A DNA stretch of 64,000 nucleotides from Bacillus sp. Marseille-Q3570 (GTDB lineage Bacteria; Bacillota; Bacilli; Bacillales; Fictibacillaceae), in the NCBI RefSeq assembly GCF_946151055.1, contig NZ_CAMGYZ010000001.1, forward strand, positions 558,001-622,000, in the 5' to 3' direction. Positions within the stretch are counted from its first letter, which is position 1. Each line of letters starts with the position of its first letter. Below are positions 35,906-45,358 of this stretch, piece by piece. The notes below the pieces were generated by a model, which had not been told where the DNA came from, made no database searches, and saw only the letters and a program-made list of their open reading frames with translations. The translations under genes and the position numbers were made by a program.

Positions 35906-37188
35906 GAATGTGATCCTCCCTCAAGTTGTTCAACGATATATTTTGTTGCTTCCCCAATCTGTACCTCTACCTGTTCACCTGTACCCATGTCCTTGACATT
36001 GATGATTCCTTTATCTAACTCATCTTCCCCAAGAACAAGCACATATTTAGCACTCAAACGATCAGCTGCTTTAAATTGCGCCTTCATTTTCTTATCTAAG
36101 AAATCTCTGTCAGCAGTCAATCCAGCGTTGCGGAGATCGTGTAAAATGGACATACTGCGTTTTTTCGGTTCTTCCCCTAACGAAACAAGATAGCAATCGA
36201 TTCCCCTTTGCACAGGCAAATCGATTTGTTCTGCCTCCAATGCGACTAGAAAACGTTCAAGGCTCATTGCAAAACCGATCCCAGGTGTTTCCGGCCCGCC
36301 GATTTCTTCGACCAGACCATTGTACCGACCACCACCACTTAACGTGGTGATCGCACCGAACCCAGGTGCTTCGCTCATGATTTCAAATGCCGTGTGGTTA
36401 TAGTAATCCAATCCTCTAACTAATGTCGGATCCACTTCATAAGCGACATTGAGTTCATCTAGGTACGCCTTGACATTTTCAAAATACGTCCTAGAGGAAT
36501 CATTCAGATAATCAAGAATCGAAGGCGCAGAATGCATTTTCGGATGGTTACGATCCTTTTTACAATCAAGGATCCTTAACGGGTTTGTATGGATCCGGTT
36601 CTGGCAAACTTCGCAAAGTTCATTGACAACAGGTTTGAAGTGATCGACTAACGCTTCTCGGTGAGCTGTACGACTGTCGTTATCACCGAGGGAGTTGATG
36701 ATCAGCTTCAAATGTTTCAAACCGAGCTTTTGATAGAGTTCCATCGCTAGAGCCATCACCTCTGCGTCAATTGCCGGATCATTGCTGCCCAACGCCTCGA
36801 TACCGAACTGTACAAATTGCCTCGTACGACCCTTTTGCGGGCGCTCATAACGGAACATCGGTCCAATGTAATAAAGCTTGGTCGGCTGTTGCGCTTCACC
36901 GAACAGTTTATGTTGTACAAATGAACGTACAACCGAAGCGGTGCCCTCTGGGCGAAGCGTCAAGCTGCGATCGCCGCGATCCTTGAACGTGTACATTTCC
37001 TTTTGTACGATATCTGTCGTATCACCGACACCACGTTGGAACAACTCGGTGTATTCAAAAATCGGCGTGCGAATTTCGTGATAATTGTATTTCCGGCAAA
37101 GTTCTTTCGCTTTTTCTTCAATCAACTGCCATTTCTCAACTTCTCCTGGTAAAATATCCTGGGTTCCTCTAGGAATTTGAAAACTCAT
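35902..37188 (-). CDS. hisS: Histidine--tRNA ligase
   Basis: A 428-residue class IIa synthetase. Motif 1 region ([11 protein letters not shown] and [13 protein letters not shown]), motif 2 ([21 protein letters not shown]), the His-A loop [15 protein letters not shown], and motif 3 ([15 protein letters not shown]), followed by the anticodon-binding domain. GAGGAG precedes the ATG. It is first of the hisS-aspS operon under a T-box. The untranslated stretch between the T-box terminator and the ATG is about 245 bp and holds a dispersed repeat. Confidence 0.98.
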   Translation of the reverse strand: MSFQIPRGTQDILPGEVEKWQLIEEKAKELCRKYNYHEIRTPIFEYTELFQRGVGDTTDIVQKEMYTFKDRGDRSLTLRPEGTASVVRSFVQHKLFGEAQQPTKLYYIGPMFRYERPQKGRTRQFVQFGIEALGSNDPAIDAEVMALAMELYQKLGLKHLKLIINSLGDNDSRTAHREALVDHFKPVVNELCEVCQNRIHTNPLRILDCKKDRNHPKMHSAPSILDYLNDSSRTYFENVKAYLDELNVAYEVDPTLVRGLDYYNHTAFEIMSEAPGFGAITTLSGGGRYNGLVEEIGGPETPGIGFAMSLERFLVALEAEQIDLPVQRGIDCYLVSLGEEPKKRSMSILHDLRNAGLTADRDFLDKKMKAQFKAADRLSAKYVLVLGEDELDKGIINVKDMGTGEQVEVQIGEATKYIVEQLEGGSHS

Positions 37189-37286
37189 CCTGTTTCACTC
37201 CTCACCTTTTTTCAAACGATCTATCAGCTTTCCACTATAGATAACCTTACTGTTGTTTACATATATCATCAATAATGGTTTAACAA

Positions 37287-37440
37287 AGCGAAGCAAATAA
37301 AGAAAACTAGGTAAAGTCCAGCTTTAGCGAAGGCTGAACCATAGTTCCTCGAAAAAGCAATTGCTTTTCCTTCGTGCGGTGTATTGCTTCCGAAGCCACC
37401 AGCTTGTGCACTTCTACTGAAGAAAGTATTTAAGTATAAA
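37287..37440. repeat. R1 element inside the hisS leader
   Basis: AAATAAAGAAAACTAGGTAAAG, AGCTTTAGCGAAGGCTGAACC and ATAGTTCCTC, then about 55 nt with a hairpin (AAAGCAATTGCTTTT), and finally CTACTGAAGAAAGTATTTAAG. It lies between the T-box terminator and hisS. A 79-codon frame across it (37269-37508) also covers the T-box and is not a gene. Confidence 0.7.
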
Positions 37441-37715
37441 AAAACTCCCGCCCCTATCAAAAGAAGGGACGAGAGAATATACCCGTGGTACCACCCTAGT
37501 TGAAGCAATAATAAATGCTTCCACTCAAGCTGCAGTTAACGCCTGCCTACGTTTAATCCCTACTGCAAATATGTCTGGTTCGGGACAAAACCTTCGGAGT
37601 GTCTTTCTTCCAGGCTCTTTGTAGGAATGCTTCCAGCCATTGGCATCCCATCTCTGAACATGAGTTTCTGAAGTACTTTTCTCCATCACTGGTTGTTTAC
37701 GTATCATTTGAATTG
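37433..37715 (-). ncRNA. T-box leader of hisS-aspS
   Basis: The conserved T-box AGGGTGGTACCACGGG (minus strand) is at 37482-37497. It is followed by a 10 bp terminator stem CTCTCGTCCC / GGGGCGGGAG and seven T (37433-37473). The start of the leader shows GATGGAGAAAAGTA near 37672-37690, the usual stem I entry. It senses uncharged tRNA, here presumably tRNA-His. I could not assign the specifier triplet with confidence. Confidence 0.92.
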
Positions 37716-37721
37716 ATTACT

Positions 37722-37750
37722 ATCATACGGGCCTTTACCCCTGATGTCAA
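37722..37750 (-). promoter_or_regulatory. Sigma-A promoter of hisS-aspS
   Basis: Minus strand TTGACA, 17 bp, TATGAT, directly upstream of the T-box leader. Confidence 0.85.
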
Positions 37751-37853
37751 GCCTATTTTTCATTCAAAATAATTACAAGACTGTTTTGGGGTATTACCTG
37801 TCTCGCTCTTCCCGAAGGAGTGTCGTGAATTTCGTTTAAATCAACAACAAAGA

Positions 37854-38027
37854 TCAGCGCATCAACCGTTGTTTTAATTTCTTCACAGCTTCAAGACTGA
37901 CACCGAATTCTTCTGCTAATTCATAATTGCTCATCATATGTTCCTTTTCGATGAACTTATGGAAATCCATCCCGAACAAAGCATTTGATCGATGATTCAT
38001 AGCATCATGTTTTAGGCTTTTTCTCAT
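37854..38027 (-). CDS. Small HTH (sigma-70 region 4-like) protein
   Basis: A 57-residue basic protein ending in an HTH-like stretch (YELAEEFGVSLEAVKKLKQRLMR) that resembles sigma factor region 4 or a resolvase-type HTH, after KFIEKEHMMSN. A short gene of this kind also occurs next to hisS and yrvJ in other Bacillus, possibly YrzK, but I am not certain of the name. ATG 38027 follows AGGTGG at 8 nt; an in-frame GTG at 38039 is inside that site. DNA-binding role is inferred only. Confidence 0.7.
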   Translation of the reverse strand: MRKSLKHDAMNHRSNALFGMDFHKFIEKEHMMSNYELAEEFGVSLEAVKKLKQRLMR

Positions 38028-38193
38028 TTTCACAACCACCTGAACTTTTCATATTAGTACCTATCATTACCTTTTAGTCGTATTTTTTTACATGTTAGAA
38101 AGGTTTTTTCACGAAATTGAAGAACCCAATAAATAAAGCTTTGGACTTTTCGTACCGATATTAGAGATACAAACCAGTTTTGGAGGTGTATAG

Positions 38194-39978
38194 GTGAGAA
38201 AGTATTGGTATATCTTCTTCGTCAGCATGTTGGTCACTGGGACCCTATTACCCGACTTAGGAAATTCCGTGTCTGCAGCAAATCATGGAAATGCGAGGAT
38301 TACTGTGGATACACTGAATGTTCGGTCTGGCCCAGGACTCGGCAACCCGATTGTGGCACAAGTACATAAGAATAAGGAATACCCAATTCTATCTGAAAGC
38401 GGAGATTGGATACAAATCCAGACAGGAAGTATAAAAGGCTGGATTGCCGGTTGGTTTGCGAAAAAAACCAATAAATTCTCAACTGATCAAAGTGATAACA
38501 TCAATTCATCATCAGGTAAATGGGTCTCTTCAAATGTGGATGGGTTGAATGTACGGTCTGGTCCTGATACTTCATTTACAGTACTAGGTCAAATTTATCC
38601 CCACGAAAAGTTCCAAACCATTGAAACCAAAGGCTCATGGACAAAAATCAATTATAAGAGCAACAACGGTTGGTTGGCTTCGTGGCTGATCCAATCAACC
38701 AGTCATCCAACACGTACAGAAACCCCGTCGACCACCGACCAATCGGTTGTTAATGTAGCAAGTCTTAACGTACGTAATGGACCTGGAACGACATCCAACG
38801 TAATTGGTTCAGTCAGCAAAGGCGATGTTGTTGAAATATTGGATATTCAAAATGGCTGGTATAAGATCAAATTCAACAAAGGCAATGGATGGGTTGCTGG
38901 CAAATATGTAACCAAGTCGACAGAGGCAGATACTACTTCAGGCACTCCATCTACCCCACCTTCAACCTCTTCTGCTAAAGCAAAAGTCAGTGCTTCGATA
39001 TTGAACCTTAGAGATAAAGGTTCTCTGAATGGAAAAATCATCGGTCAGTTGAAGAAGAATGCAGAAGTTGCTGTTTTAAAGGAACAGAACGACTGGTCCT
39101 ACATCGAGTATGGAAAAATGAAGGGCTGGGCAGCATCCTGGTATTTAGAGAAAAATAAAAAGACTACTACTCCAAATAAGAATGAAGATTTATCAAAAGA
39201 ACCTTCGATTACATTGCTTTATAACGGAACTAATCTTAGAAGCGGTCCTTCAACAAACCATACAGTCGTTGCTAGAGGAAACAAAGGGGATCAATTTCCG
39301 GTGCTATCAAAGCAAGGTGATTGGTATAAAATAAAGCTTTCCAATCAACAAGAAGCTTATGTCGCTGGATGGATCGCATCTTTAAGCGGGGCTTCTCTCC
39401 CTGAAGTTGCACATCCGACTGTCGGTGACCATTTGAAAGGAAAAACCATCGTGGTCGATGCGGGGCATGGCGGTCATGACAGCGGTGCAATAGGGATCAC
39501 CTATGGAACACTTGAAAAAGACTTGAATTTAAGTGTTGCCAAAACGGTATCATCAAAATTACAGGCTGCAGGAGCAAAAGTAGTCATGACAAGAGATGAC
39601 AATCAATATATCAGTCTACCTTACAGGGTATACTTAGCTCATTCGAATCAAGCAGATGCCTTCATCAGCCTGCATTTCAATTCATCAATTTTTCCGAGTG
39701 CAAAAGGAATTCATTCTTTTTATTATTCCAAATTGAAAGATGCTGCGCTTGCGAGTTTCTTACAGGATGAACTCGTAAGACAAACTGGATTATCAAATCG
39801 CGGTGTCGCATACGGAAATTTCCAAGTATTACGGACCAACCATCAGCCTGCCGCACTGTTGGAACTCGGCTTTCTCTCAAACTCACAGGAAGAGCATTAT
39901 CTTCGTACAGCATCGTATAAGGATAAGGCAGGACATGCCATCTATCGCGGGCTTGCAAAGTATTTTTCAACAAAGTGA
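38194..39978 (+). CDS. yrvJ: SH3b-repeat N-acetylmuramoyl-L-alanine amidase (YrvJ)
   Basis: A 594-residue secreted wall hydrolase. A signal peptide (1-29, ending NSVSA) is followed by five SH3b wall-binding repeats at about 34-91, 109-166, 185-241, 263-320 and 337-396, each with an LNVRSGP-like turn and a GW-x-A-x-W end, separated by Ser/Thr linkers. The Amidase_3 domain (417-592) has zinc ligands in DAGHGGHD (H425), the Glu in TLEKDLNL (E441) and the His of ISLHFNS, with a LLELGFLSN end. It cuts the amide between MurNAc and L-Ala. GTG start after TGGAGG. Confidence 0.94.
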   Translation: MRKYWYIFFVSMLVTGTLLPDLGNSVSAANHGNARITVDTLNVRSGPGLGNPIVAQVHKNKEYPILSESGDWIQIQTGSIKGWIAGWFAKKTNKFSTDQSDNINSSSGKWVSSNVDGLNVRSGPDTSFTVLGQIYPHEKFQTIETKGSWTKINYKSNNGWLASWLIQSTSHPTRTETPSTTDQSVVNVASLNVRNGPGTTSNVIGSVSKGDVVEILDIQNGWYKIKFNKGNGWVAGKYVTKSTEADTTSGTPSTPPSTSSAKAKVSASILNLRDKGSLNGKIIGQLKKNAEVAVLKEQNDWSYIEYGKMKGWAASWYLEKNKKTTTPNKNEDLSKEPSITLLYNGTNLRSGPSTNHTVVARGNKGDQFPVLSKQGDWYKIKLSNQQEAYVAGWIASLSGASLPEVAHPTVGDHLKGKTIVVDAGHGGHDSGAIGITYGTLEKDLNLSVAKTVSSKLQAAGAKVVMTRDDNQYISLPYRVYLAHSNQADAFISLHFNSSIFPSAKGIHSFYYSKLKDAALASFLQDELVRQTGLSNRGVAYGNFQVLRTNHQPAALLELGFLSNSQEEHYLRTASYKDKAGHAIYRGLAKYFSTK

Positions 39979-40128
39979 TGTCTTGAATTTATATGAGACT
40001 CGTTAATTGACTATCAGTTTCTATTTATAGATACAAAATCTGAATAGTCGGCCTAATTCAATTGGCAAAATCTTTAAGGCAATCTAGTCTAGTGCCTATA
40101 GTTTTAACATGGAAGTCGTTCTTGGGCT

Positions 40129-40157
40129 GTAAAACCTGGCGTTTTGCCAGGTTTTAC
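40129..40157. terminator. Perfect hairpin between yrvJ and the dehydrogenase gene
   Basis: GTAAAACCTGGC, loop GTTTT, GCCAGGTTTTAC: a 12 bp perfect stem with the A and T tracts inside the stem. It is probably a shared terminator for the two convergent genes. Confidence 0.8.
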
Positions 40158-40174
40158 GGAACCGTCGTTATACT

Positions 40175-41107
40175 TTAATACCCCTTCAAAAAATCCACCC
40201 TATTAGGTAAAACTTCATTATTTTCAACTCTCTTCAACGTATCCAAAAAGCATGCTATTGCTTCATCCAGCTCTGTCACAGCTGAAATATGAGGAGTAAT
40301 GACGATATCGTCTCTTTCCCATAGTTCGGAAGACGTTGGCAGCGGTTCTTTTTCAAGAACATCTAAAACAGCGTACCGGACCCTTCGTGAATTCAGGGCT
40401 TCATTGAGTGCTTGCTCGTCTACCGTGTCCCCTCTGCCGACATTGATAAAGGCTGCGCCGTTTAAATTACTGAAAAATGTACGGTCAAAGAGCTTAGTCG
40501 TTTCTATTGTCAGAGGTAATGTGCTGATAATCCAATCTGCCTGTGCAACCAACATGTCAGCAGAGCTGGTTTCCCCCACCTTCTGAAAATATTGCTTTTG
40601 CTTGCCGCTCTGCGAGATGCCATAAACGGTGGCTCCAAAGTTTGAGAATACTTTGGCAGCCTCCTGTCCGATCTCCCCTGTACCAAAGATAACGATCGTC
40701 TGATCCTTCATCATTCGTGGAGTTTTTGGAGTCCACTTCTTCTCCGTTTGTTTTCCTTCAAAGTAGTGATGATATTGAAGATCCCTTAACACATAGCTTA
40801 AACAATACTCGCTTATTCTTTGTCCGAACGAACAAACAGTTCGGGTCAGAAGGATATCATGTTCCTCCCATCCATCAATTTCCAAATAGTTGTTTACACC
40901 GGCATTAAAAGAATGCACCCATTTGATTTCCGTGATGTTGAAACCTGGACATGGCTTAAAACCTACATAAGCATCTGCCCATGCTAAATCCTCTTCTGTT
41001 ATTTCATCAATCCGTTTAAAGAGAAAGCTCAGAGGTGTTTTAGCTGGTAACTGTTCTTGGAATTGCTCTTCATAGTTTCCTGCTACGAGTATATTATGTA
41101 TGTCCAT
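40175..41107 (-). CDS. D-2-hydroxyacid dehydrogenase family protein
   Basis: A 310-residue NAD(P)-dependent dehydrogenase of the D-isomer-specific family. The dinucleotide fold is clear: TIVIFGTGEIGQEAAKVFSNFGATVYGIS (GxGxxG), then WIISTLPLTIETTKLFD, FINVGRGDTVDEQALNEAL, VLDVLEKEPLP and TPHISAVT with the catalytic His. The Arg and Glu of the active site fall in GRGD and KEPLP. Substrate cannot be read from the sequence. ATG 41107 follows GGGGGAG. In the B. subtilis order yrvJ is next to dtd, so this gene is an insertion relative to that genome. Confidence 0.88.
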   Translation of the reverse strand: MDIHNILVAGNYEEQFQEQLPAKTPLSFLFKRIDEITEEDLAWADAYVGFKPCPGFNITEIKWVHSFNAGVNNYLEIDGWEEHDILLTRTVCSFGQRISEYCLSYVLRDLQYHHYFEGKQTEKKWTPKTPRMMKDQTIVIFGTGEIGQEAAKVFSNFGATVYGISQSGKQKQYFQKVGETSSADMLVAQADWIISTLPLTIETTKLFDRTFFSNLNGAAFINVGRGDTVDEQALNEALNSRRVRYAVLDVLEKEPLPTSSELWERDDIVITPHISAVTELDEAIACFLDTLKRVENNEVLPNRVDFLKGY

Positions 41108-41185
41108 TAGACTCCCCCATAATTTTTTATAAAGTAGTATCGAGTCAGCATCTAATACGTTAAAACGTTTAACAAATACAAAAAA

Positions 41186-41296
41186 GACTGTCCTGAAGTA
41201 AAGTTTCACAAACCTCCAATTCCATTTTGGATCAAAACCACGATTTTCTCAAAATGTTATTCAAATCGGAGAGACTCAAATACTTTTAGGACAGCC
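41186..41296. repeat. R4-related long inverted repeat
   Basis: GACTGTCCTGAAGTA and TACTTTTAGGACAGCCCC are complementary ends about 75 nt apart; the interior has no further hairpin I trust. Related by its GACTGTCC ends to the elements at 26221 and 32125. First of the repeats in the gap 41108-41855. Confidence 0.5.
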
Positions 41297-41339
41297 CCTT
41301 CTGTTTTTCGTCTATACGTTTTTCACCAAGTTTATTTTC

Positions 41340-41456
41340 GCAAACTTTGTTGCTCTTGCACTTAAAGAAAGTATAAAATACTTTCTTCAGTATAAGTTTG
41401 CAACTAAGGCTCGACCTACAAAAGGCTTGGTCTCGCCAAGTTTTCTTTAAAAAGCC
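41340..41456. repeat. R1 element, inverted copy
   Basis: Read on the minus strand it gives AAAGAAAACTTGGCGAGACC, AAGCCTTTTGTAGGTCGAGCC, TTAGTTGC and ATACTGAAGAAAGTATTTTAT, so all blocks are present in reverse orientation to most other copies. Confidence 0.75.
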
Positions 41457-41460
41457 GTTG

Positions 41461-41660
41461 AATTCCGCTCCAGCATGCTCGCTTTCCGCGGGGCGTACGG
41501 TGAGCCCACTCGTCGCCTTGCGGCCTCAAGAGTCTCCTTTTCAAGGAAGCATTTCTGCTCCTGCGTCTACAAGAAAGTCCTGTCGAAGCGAGCTTCCTCG
41601 TCGCATGCCTTGCAAGGAAATTATTCAGGTAGCAGGCACGCTGATCCCGCAGGACAAGGA
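41461..41660. repeat. CTTTCCGCGGGG-type repeat (R3), second copy
   Basis: Contains GCTCGCTTTCCGCGGGGCG and GATCCCGCAGGACAAGGA, the same core words as 31905-32042, in a longer arrangement. A 131-codon frame across it is not a gene: it has no ribosome site and no recognisable domain. Confidence 0.6.
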
Positions 41661-41795
41661 AAGCTCCGGCAGCGTTACATCGCACGAAGAAAATGCGATT
41701 TTCATTTTTGAGGAGTCTCGCATCTTGCTCTCTTGCTCTCCAATCAACTTGCAAAAGGTGTTTTTTAAAAAATGACTCAAAAGCAACAATCTTTT

Positions 41796-41852
41796 GGAAA
41801 AGAGCCTTCACCTATAAGATTCTTTTCGGCTTATGGGTGATAGGCTCTTCAA
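41796..41852 (-). terminator. Terminator of dtd
   Basis: Minus strand AAGAGCCTATCACCCATAAG pairs with CTTATAGGTGAAGGCTCTT over most of its length, then TTCC. Long stem, short T tail; a repeat-derived terminator is likely. Confidence 0.75.
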
Positions 41853-41855
41853 CTT

Positions 41856-42308
41856 TTACTTTTTCATTTCATCTGTATCCAGGATCAAGGTGACTGGTCC
41901 ATCATTATAAATTCGAACGTCCATCATTGCACCAAATTCTCCTGTTTCAACTTGAATCCCTTTTTCACGTACTTTTGAATTGAATTTTTCATATAAATCT
42001 TCAGCAATATCCGGTTTAGCGGCATTCATGAAATTCGGTCGTCTCCCTTTCCTGCAATCTCCATACAATGTAAATTGCGATACGGAAAGAATCGTACCCT
42101 CAATATCTAAAAGGGATCTGTTCATCTTACCTTCTCCATCTTCAAAGATCCTGAGATTCGGTATTTTTTCAGCTAGGAATTCTACATCCTCTATCGTATC
42201 TTCATGGGTTACTCCAACTAGCACGACAAGACCTTGACCGATTTTTCCAACTGTTCGGTCTTTCACAAGGACCTCACCACTGGAAACCCTTTGTACGACA
42301 ACCTTCAT
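41856..42308 (-). CDS. dtd: D-aminoacyl-tRNA deacylase
   Basis: A 150-residue homodimeric enzyme that removes D-amino acids (and glycine from tRNA-Ala) from tRNAs. Both family motifs are intact: SQFTLYGD in the middle and the C-terminal [11 protein letters not shown] with the GP cis-proline motif. It starts [16 protein letters not shown], typical. It lies 12 bp after relA, as in B. subtilis, and is cotranscribed with it. Confidence 0.97.
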   Translation of the reverse strand: MKVVVQRVSSGEVLVKDRTVGKIGQGLVVLVGVTHEDTIEDVEFLAEKIPNLRIFEDGEGKMNRSLLDIEGTILSVSQFTLYGDCRKGRRPNFMNAAKPDIAEDLYEKFNSKVREKGIQVETGEFGAMMDVRIYNDGPVTLILDTDEMKK

Positions 42309-42320
42309 TACACTTCCCTC

Positions 42321-44492
42321 CTACTGCATGACTCTGCGAACAGCATAAACGTCTGGAATACGTTTGATCCGCTCGACAACCTTCTGAAGATGACTGACAT
42401 TATGAATTGAGATCGTCATATTGATGGTTGCCATCTTATTCTTATCAGAGCGACCGGAAACAGCACTGATATTTGTCTTCGTTTCAGCAACTGCTTGAAG
42501 GACTTCGTTCAATAAACCTCTTCTATCGAAGCCATTGATCTCGATATCCACACTATAATTTTTCGACTGGTTCGTGCTACCTTCCCATTCTACAGGTAAA
42601 AATCGACTCTCGTCTTCTTCCATCCGGATGTTCGGACAATCCTTGCGATGGATCGAAACACCACGGCCTTTTGTGATATAACCAACAATGTCATCACCGG
42701 GGACGGGGTTGCAGCACTTGGAAAGCCTGATCAACAGATTGTCGATTCCTTTTACCTGGACACCAATTTCTGTTTTCTTCCTGGGTTGAGGGCTCTTCGT
42801 TTCATTGATTGATTGAAGAAGACTTTCCGCCTCTTGATCTTTCTTCTTCCGGACTTTGTCTGCAAGACGAGTTGCAATCTGTGAAGCAGTGATTCCGCTA
42901 TATCCGACTGCTGCATACATATCTTCAATATTAGAAAAATTGTATTTCTGTGCAACCCTGTTCAGATTTTCCTGGGTAAGGACATCTCTCAATTCGTAGC
43001 CATCGTTTTTGATTTCTTTTTCGACCAATTCTTTTCCTTTAGCTACGTTTTCATCTCTTTTTTCCTTTTTGAACCATTGGCGGATTTTATTTTTCGCATG
43101 GGAACTTTGTGTCAACTTCAGCCAGTCCTGACTTGGTCCATAGGAATGTTTCGAAGTCAATACCTCGACGATATCACCGGTTTTCAGCCTATAATCAAGC
43201 GGAACCATCTTGCCATTGATTTTTGCGCCGATACATTTATTTCCGATTTCAGTATGGATCCTATAGGCGAAATCCAGCGGGACCGAACCAGATGGAAGTT
43301 CGATGACATCTCCTTTAGGCGTGAAAACGAATACCATATCAGAAAATAGATCGACTTTCAAAGATTCCATGAATTCTTCTGCATCTGTCGCATCATTCTG
43401 CCACTCAAGTATTTCACGAAACCATGTCAATTTTTCTTCAAACGTATTGGTTCGATTATTCATTCCTTCTTTATAGGCCCAGTGCGCAGCAATCCCGTAT
43501 TCTGCAACTCGGTGCATTTCCTCGGTCCGGATCTGTACTTCCAAAGGATCACCTTTAGGACCGATGACCGTCGTATGCAAGGATTGGTACATATTCGCTT
43601 TAGGCATTGCAACATAGTCTTTGAATCTTCCAGGCATCGGTTTCCAGCACGTATGGATGATGCCAAGGACGGCATAACAATCACGGATGCTATCGACAAT
43701 GACACGTACAGCAAGTAAGTCATAGATCTCGTTGAACTGCTTATTCTGTTTCGTCATTTTACGATAGATGCTGTAAATATGTTTCGGTCTTCCCCATATA
43801 TCTGCTTCAATATTCACTTCACTCAATTTGGATTGAATATCATCAATGACTTCTTGTACATACTGCTCACGTTCGTTCCGCTTCTGTTTCATCAAGTTCA
43901 CGATTCGATAGTATTGCTGTGGATTCAAATAACGTAAAGCAACATCTTCAAGCTCCCATTTGATTGTAGAAATACCAAGCCGGTGAGCCAGCGGAGCGAA
44001 TATTTCAAGCGTTTCATTCGCCTTTTGAATTTGTTTTTCTTTGGGCATATGTTTAAGTGTACGCATATTATGAAGACGATCAGCTAGTTTGATGAGGATA
44101 CAACGGATATCCTGAGCCATCGCTACAAACATCTTGCGGTGATTTTCAGCTTGTTGTTCTTCTTTTGATTTAAATTTGATTTTCTTCAGCTTAGTGACTC
44201 CATCGACCAACATGGCGACTTCTTCAGTAAAAGCTTCAGTCAGTTCATCCAATGTGACGTCTGTATCTTCGACGACATCATGAAGAAACCCTGCTGCAAT
44301 CGTAGGGGCATCCATTTCCAGATTGACGAGGATGTCTGCTACTTCAACAGGATGATCAATATAAGGGTCACCCGATTTGCGAAATTGTCCTTCATGTGCA
44401 TCTCTTGCAAATTCGTACGCCCTTTGTAGAAAATCTATATCTTCTTTCGGCAAATAGGTTGCCGCTTTATTCAATACATCTTGTATGGCCAT
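42321..44492 (-). CDS. relA: Bifunctional (p)ppGpp synthetase/hydrolase RelA
   Basis: A 723-residue Rel enzyme. The HD hydrolase domain has FLHDVVEDT (H71, D72) and HNMRTL; the synthetase domain has GRPKHIYSIYRKM and the substrate motif FKDYVAMPKANMYQSLHTTV. TGS (VFTPKGDVIELPSGSVPLDFAY), a zinc-finger region (LSKCCNPVPGD with three Cys/His) and a C-terminal ACT follow. Both catalytic halves look intact, so it should make and degrade the alarmone. ATG 44492 follows AGGTGA at a good distance. Own promoter at 44531-44559. Confidence 0.98.
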   Translation of the reverse strand: MAIQDVLNKAATYLPKEDIDFLQRAYEFARDAHEGQFRKSGDPYIDHPVEVADILVNLEMDAPTIAAGFLHDVVEDTDVTLDELTEAFTEEVAMLVDGVTKLKKIKFKSKEEQQAENHRKMFVAMAQDIRCILIKLADRLHNMRTLKHMPKEKQIQKANETLEIFAPLAHRLGISTIKWELEDVALRYLNPQQYYRIVNLMKQKRNEREQYVQEVIDDIQSKLSEVNIEADIWGRPKHIYSIYRKMTKQNKQFNEIYDLLAVRVIVDSIRDCYAVLGIIHTCWKPMPGRFKDYVAMPKANMYQSLHTTVIGPKGDPLEVQIRTEEMHRVAEYGIAAHWAYKEGMNNRTNTFEEKLTWFREILEWQNDATDAEEFMESLKVDLFSDMVFVFTPKGDVIELPSGSVPLDFAYRIHTEIGNKCIGAKINGKMVPLDYRLKTGDIVEVLTSKHSYGPSQDWLKLTQSSHAKNKIRQWFKKEKRDENVAKGKELVEKEIKNDGYELRDVLTQENLNRVAQKYNFSNIEDMYAAVGYSGITASQIATRLADKVRKKKDQEAESLLQSINETKSPQPRKKTEIGVQVKGIDNLLIRLSKCCNPVPGDDIVGYITKGRGVSIHRKDCPNIRMEEDESRFLPVEWEGSTNQSKNYSVDIEINGFDRRGLLNEVLQAVAETKTNISAVSGRSDKNKMATINMTISIHNVSHLQKVVERIKRIPDVYAVRRVMQ

Positions 44493-44530
44493 GCAATCAC
44501 CTATCATATGTTGATTGGTATATAAATTCT

Positions 44531-44559
44531 ATTATCGTTAAAATTTAACTTCCTGTAAA
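44531..44559 (-). promoter_or_regulatory. Sigma-A promoter of relA-dtd
   Basis: Minus strand TTTACA, 17 bp, GATAAT, about 38 bp before the relA start. The gap 44508-44841 also contains the apt terminator; nothing else in it is supported. Confidence 0.7.
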
Positions 44560-44798
44560 GCGAAAAGAGAAATTTGTCGAATCATTTCTTATGTCAATTT
44601 CTTCTATCACTACATCTACTTTTACCACACGTTGTCCTTCTTGAGTCGCGTGAATCGACCTAAACACGGATTCGCACTCTCCCGAAACTAAAATGAGAAG
44701 ATTTTCGCAGTAAAATCGTACAAAGTTGCACGTTTTTGCAAGTTGTTCGATTAAGCGCCATAATTACACGATTTTTAGTTTATTCAGAAAGAAATGTA

Positions 44799-44828
44799 CA
44801 AAAAACGAGCCCGATAACGAGCCCGTTC
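44799..44828 (-). terminator. Terminator of apt, formed only in RNA through G-U pairs
   Basis: Minus strand AACGGGCTCG, loop TTAT, CGGGCTCGTT, then TTTT. The arms are direct repeats in DNA (CGGGCTCG twice), but as RNA CGGGCUCG pairs with itself antiparallel through two G-U wobbles, giving a 10 bp stem. The opposite strand cannot fold this way, so it is one-directional. Confidence 0.75.
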
Positions 44829-44841
44829 TATATTCTTCATC

Positions 44842-45354
44842 CTAATATTGCATCAGTGTAAAAATGTCATACCCGTCCAATTTATCTCGACCGTTCAGGT
44901 ATGTCAATTCGATCATGAATGCGATTCCAACCACTTTTCCTCCTAGCTTTTCAACCAATTGGATCGTTGCATCGATCGTTCCGCCAGTTGCAAGGAGATC
45001 ATCCGTGATCAGAACACGTTGGCCAGGTTTGATCGCATCCTTATGAATGGTCAACACATCTTTTCCATATTCTTTCCCGTAGTCTACTTTTACCACTTCA
45101 CGGGGGAGTTTTCCTTCTTTTCGAATCGGTACGAAACCGACTTCCATTGCATAAGCAACGGGACATCCGACAATGAATCCACGTGCCTCAGGTCCTACAA
45201 CAACATCGATCTGCTTTTCTTTTGCATATGTAACGATATCGTCCATCGCTTTTTTGTAGATTTCACCTTCCTGCATCAGGGTCGTGATATCTTTAAAACG
45301 GATACCCTGCTGCGGGAAATCTTCAACAACTTCAATATATTGTTTGTAATCCAT
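44842..45354 (-). CDS. apt: Adenine phosphoribosyltransferase
   Basis: A 170-residue type I phosphoribosyltransferase converting adenine and PRPP to AMP. The PRPP motif [13 protein letters not shown] and the PEARGF substrate loop are intact. It starts [24 protein letters not shown] at ATG 45354, 4 bp after the recJ stop; the AGGAGG site lies in the end of recJ. Length equals that of B. subtilis Apt. The extra 16 codons upstream overlap recJ and are not used. Confidence 0.97.
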   Translation of the reverse strand: MDYKQYIEVVEDFPQQGIRFKDITTLMQEGEIYKKAMDDIVTYAKEKQIDVVVGPEARGFIVGCPVAYAMEVGFVPIRKEGKLPREVVKVDYGKEYGKDVLTIHKDAIKPGQRVLITDDLLATGGTIDATIQLVEKLGGKVVGIAFMIELTYLNGRDKLDGYDIFTLMQY

Positions 45355-45358
45355 CTTT

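Noticed and set aside
37269-37508. 79-codon frame with hydrophobic stretches between hisS and its promoter
   Set aside because: It covers the T-box, its terminator and an R1 element, all of which explain the sequence; no ribosome site.
41416-41811. 131-codon minus-strand and 125-codon plus-strand frames
   Set aside because: Both traverse R1 and R3 repeats, have no ribosome site and overlap each other fully.
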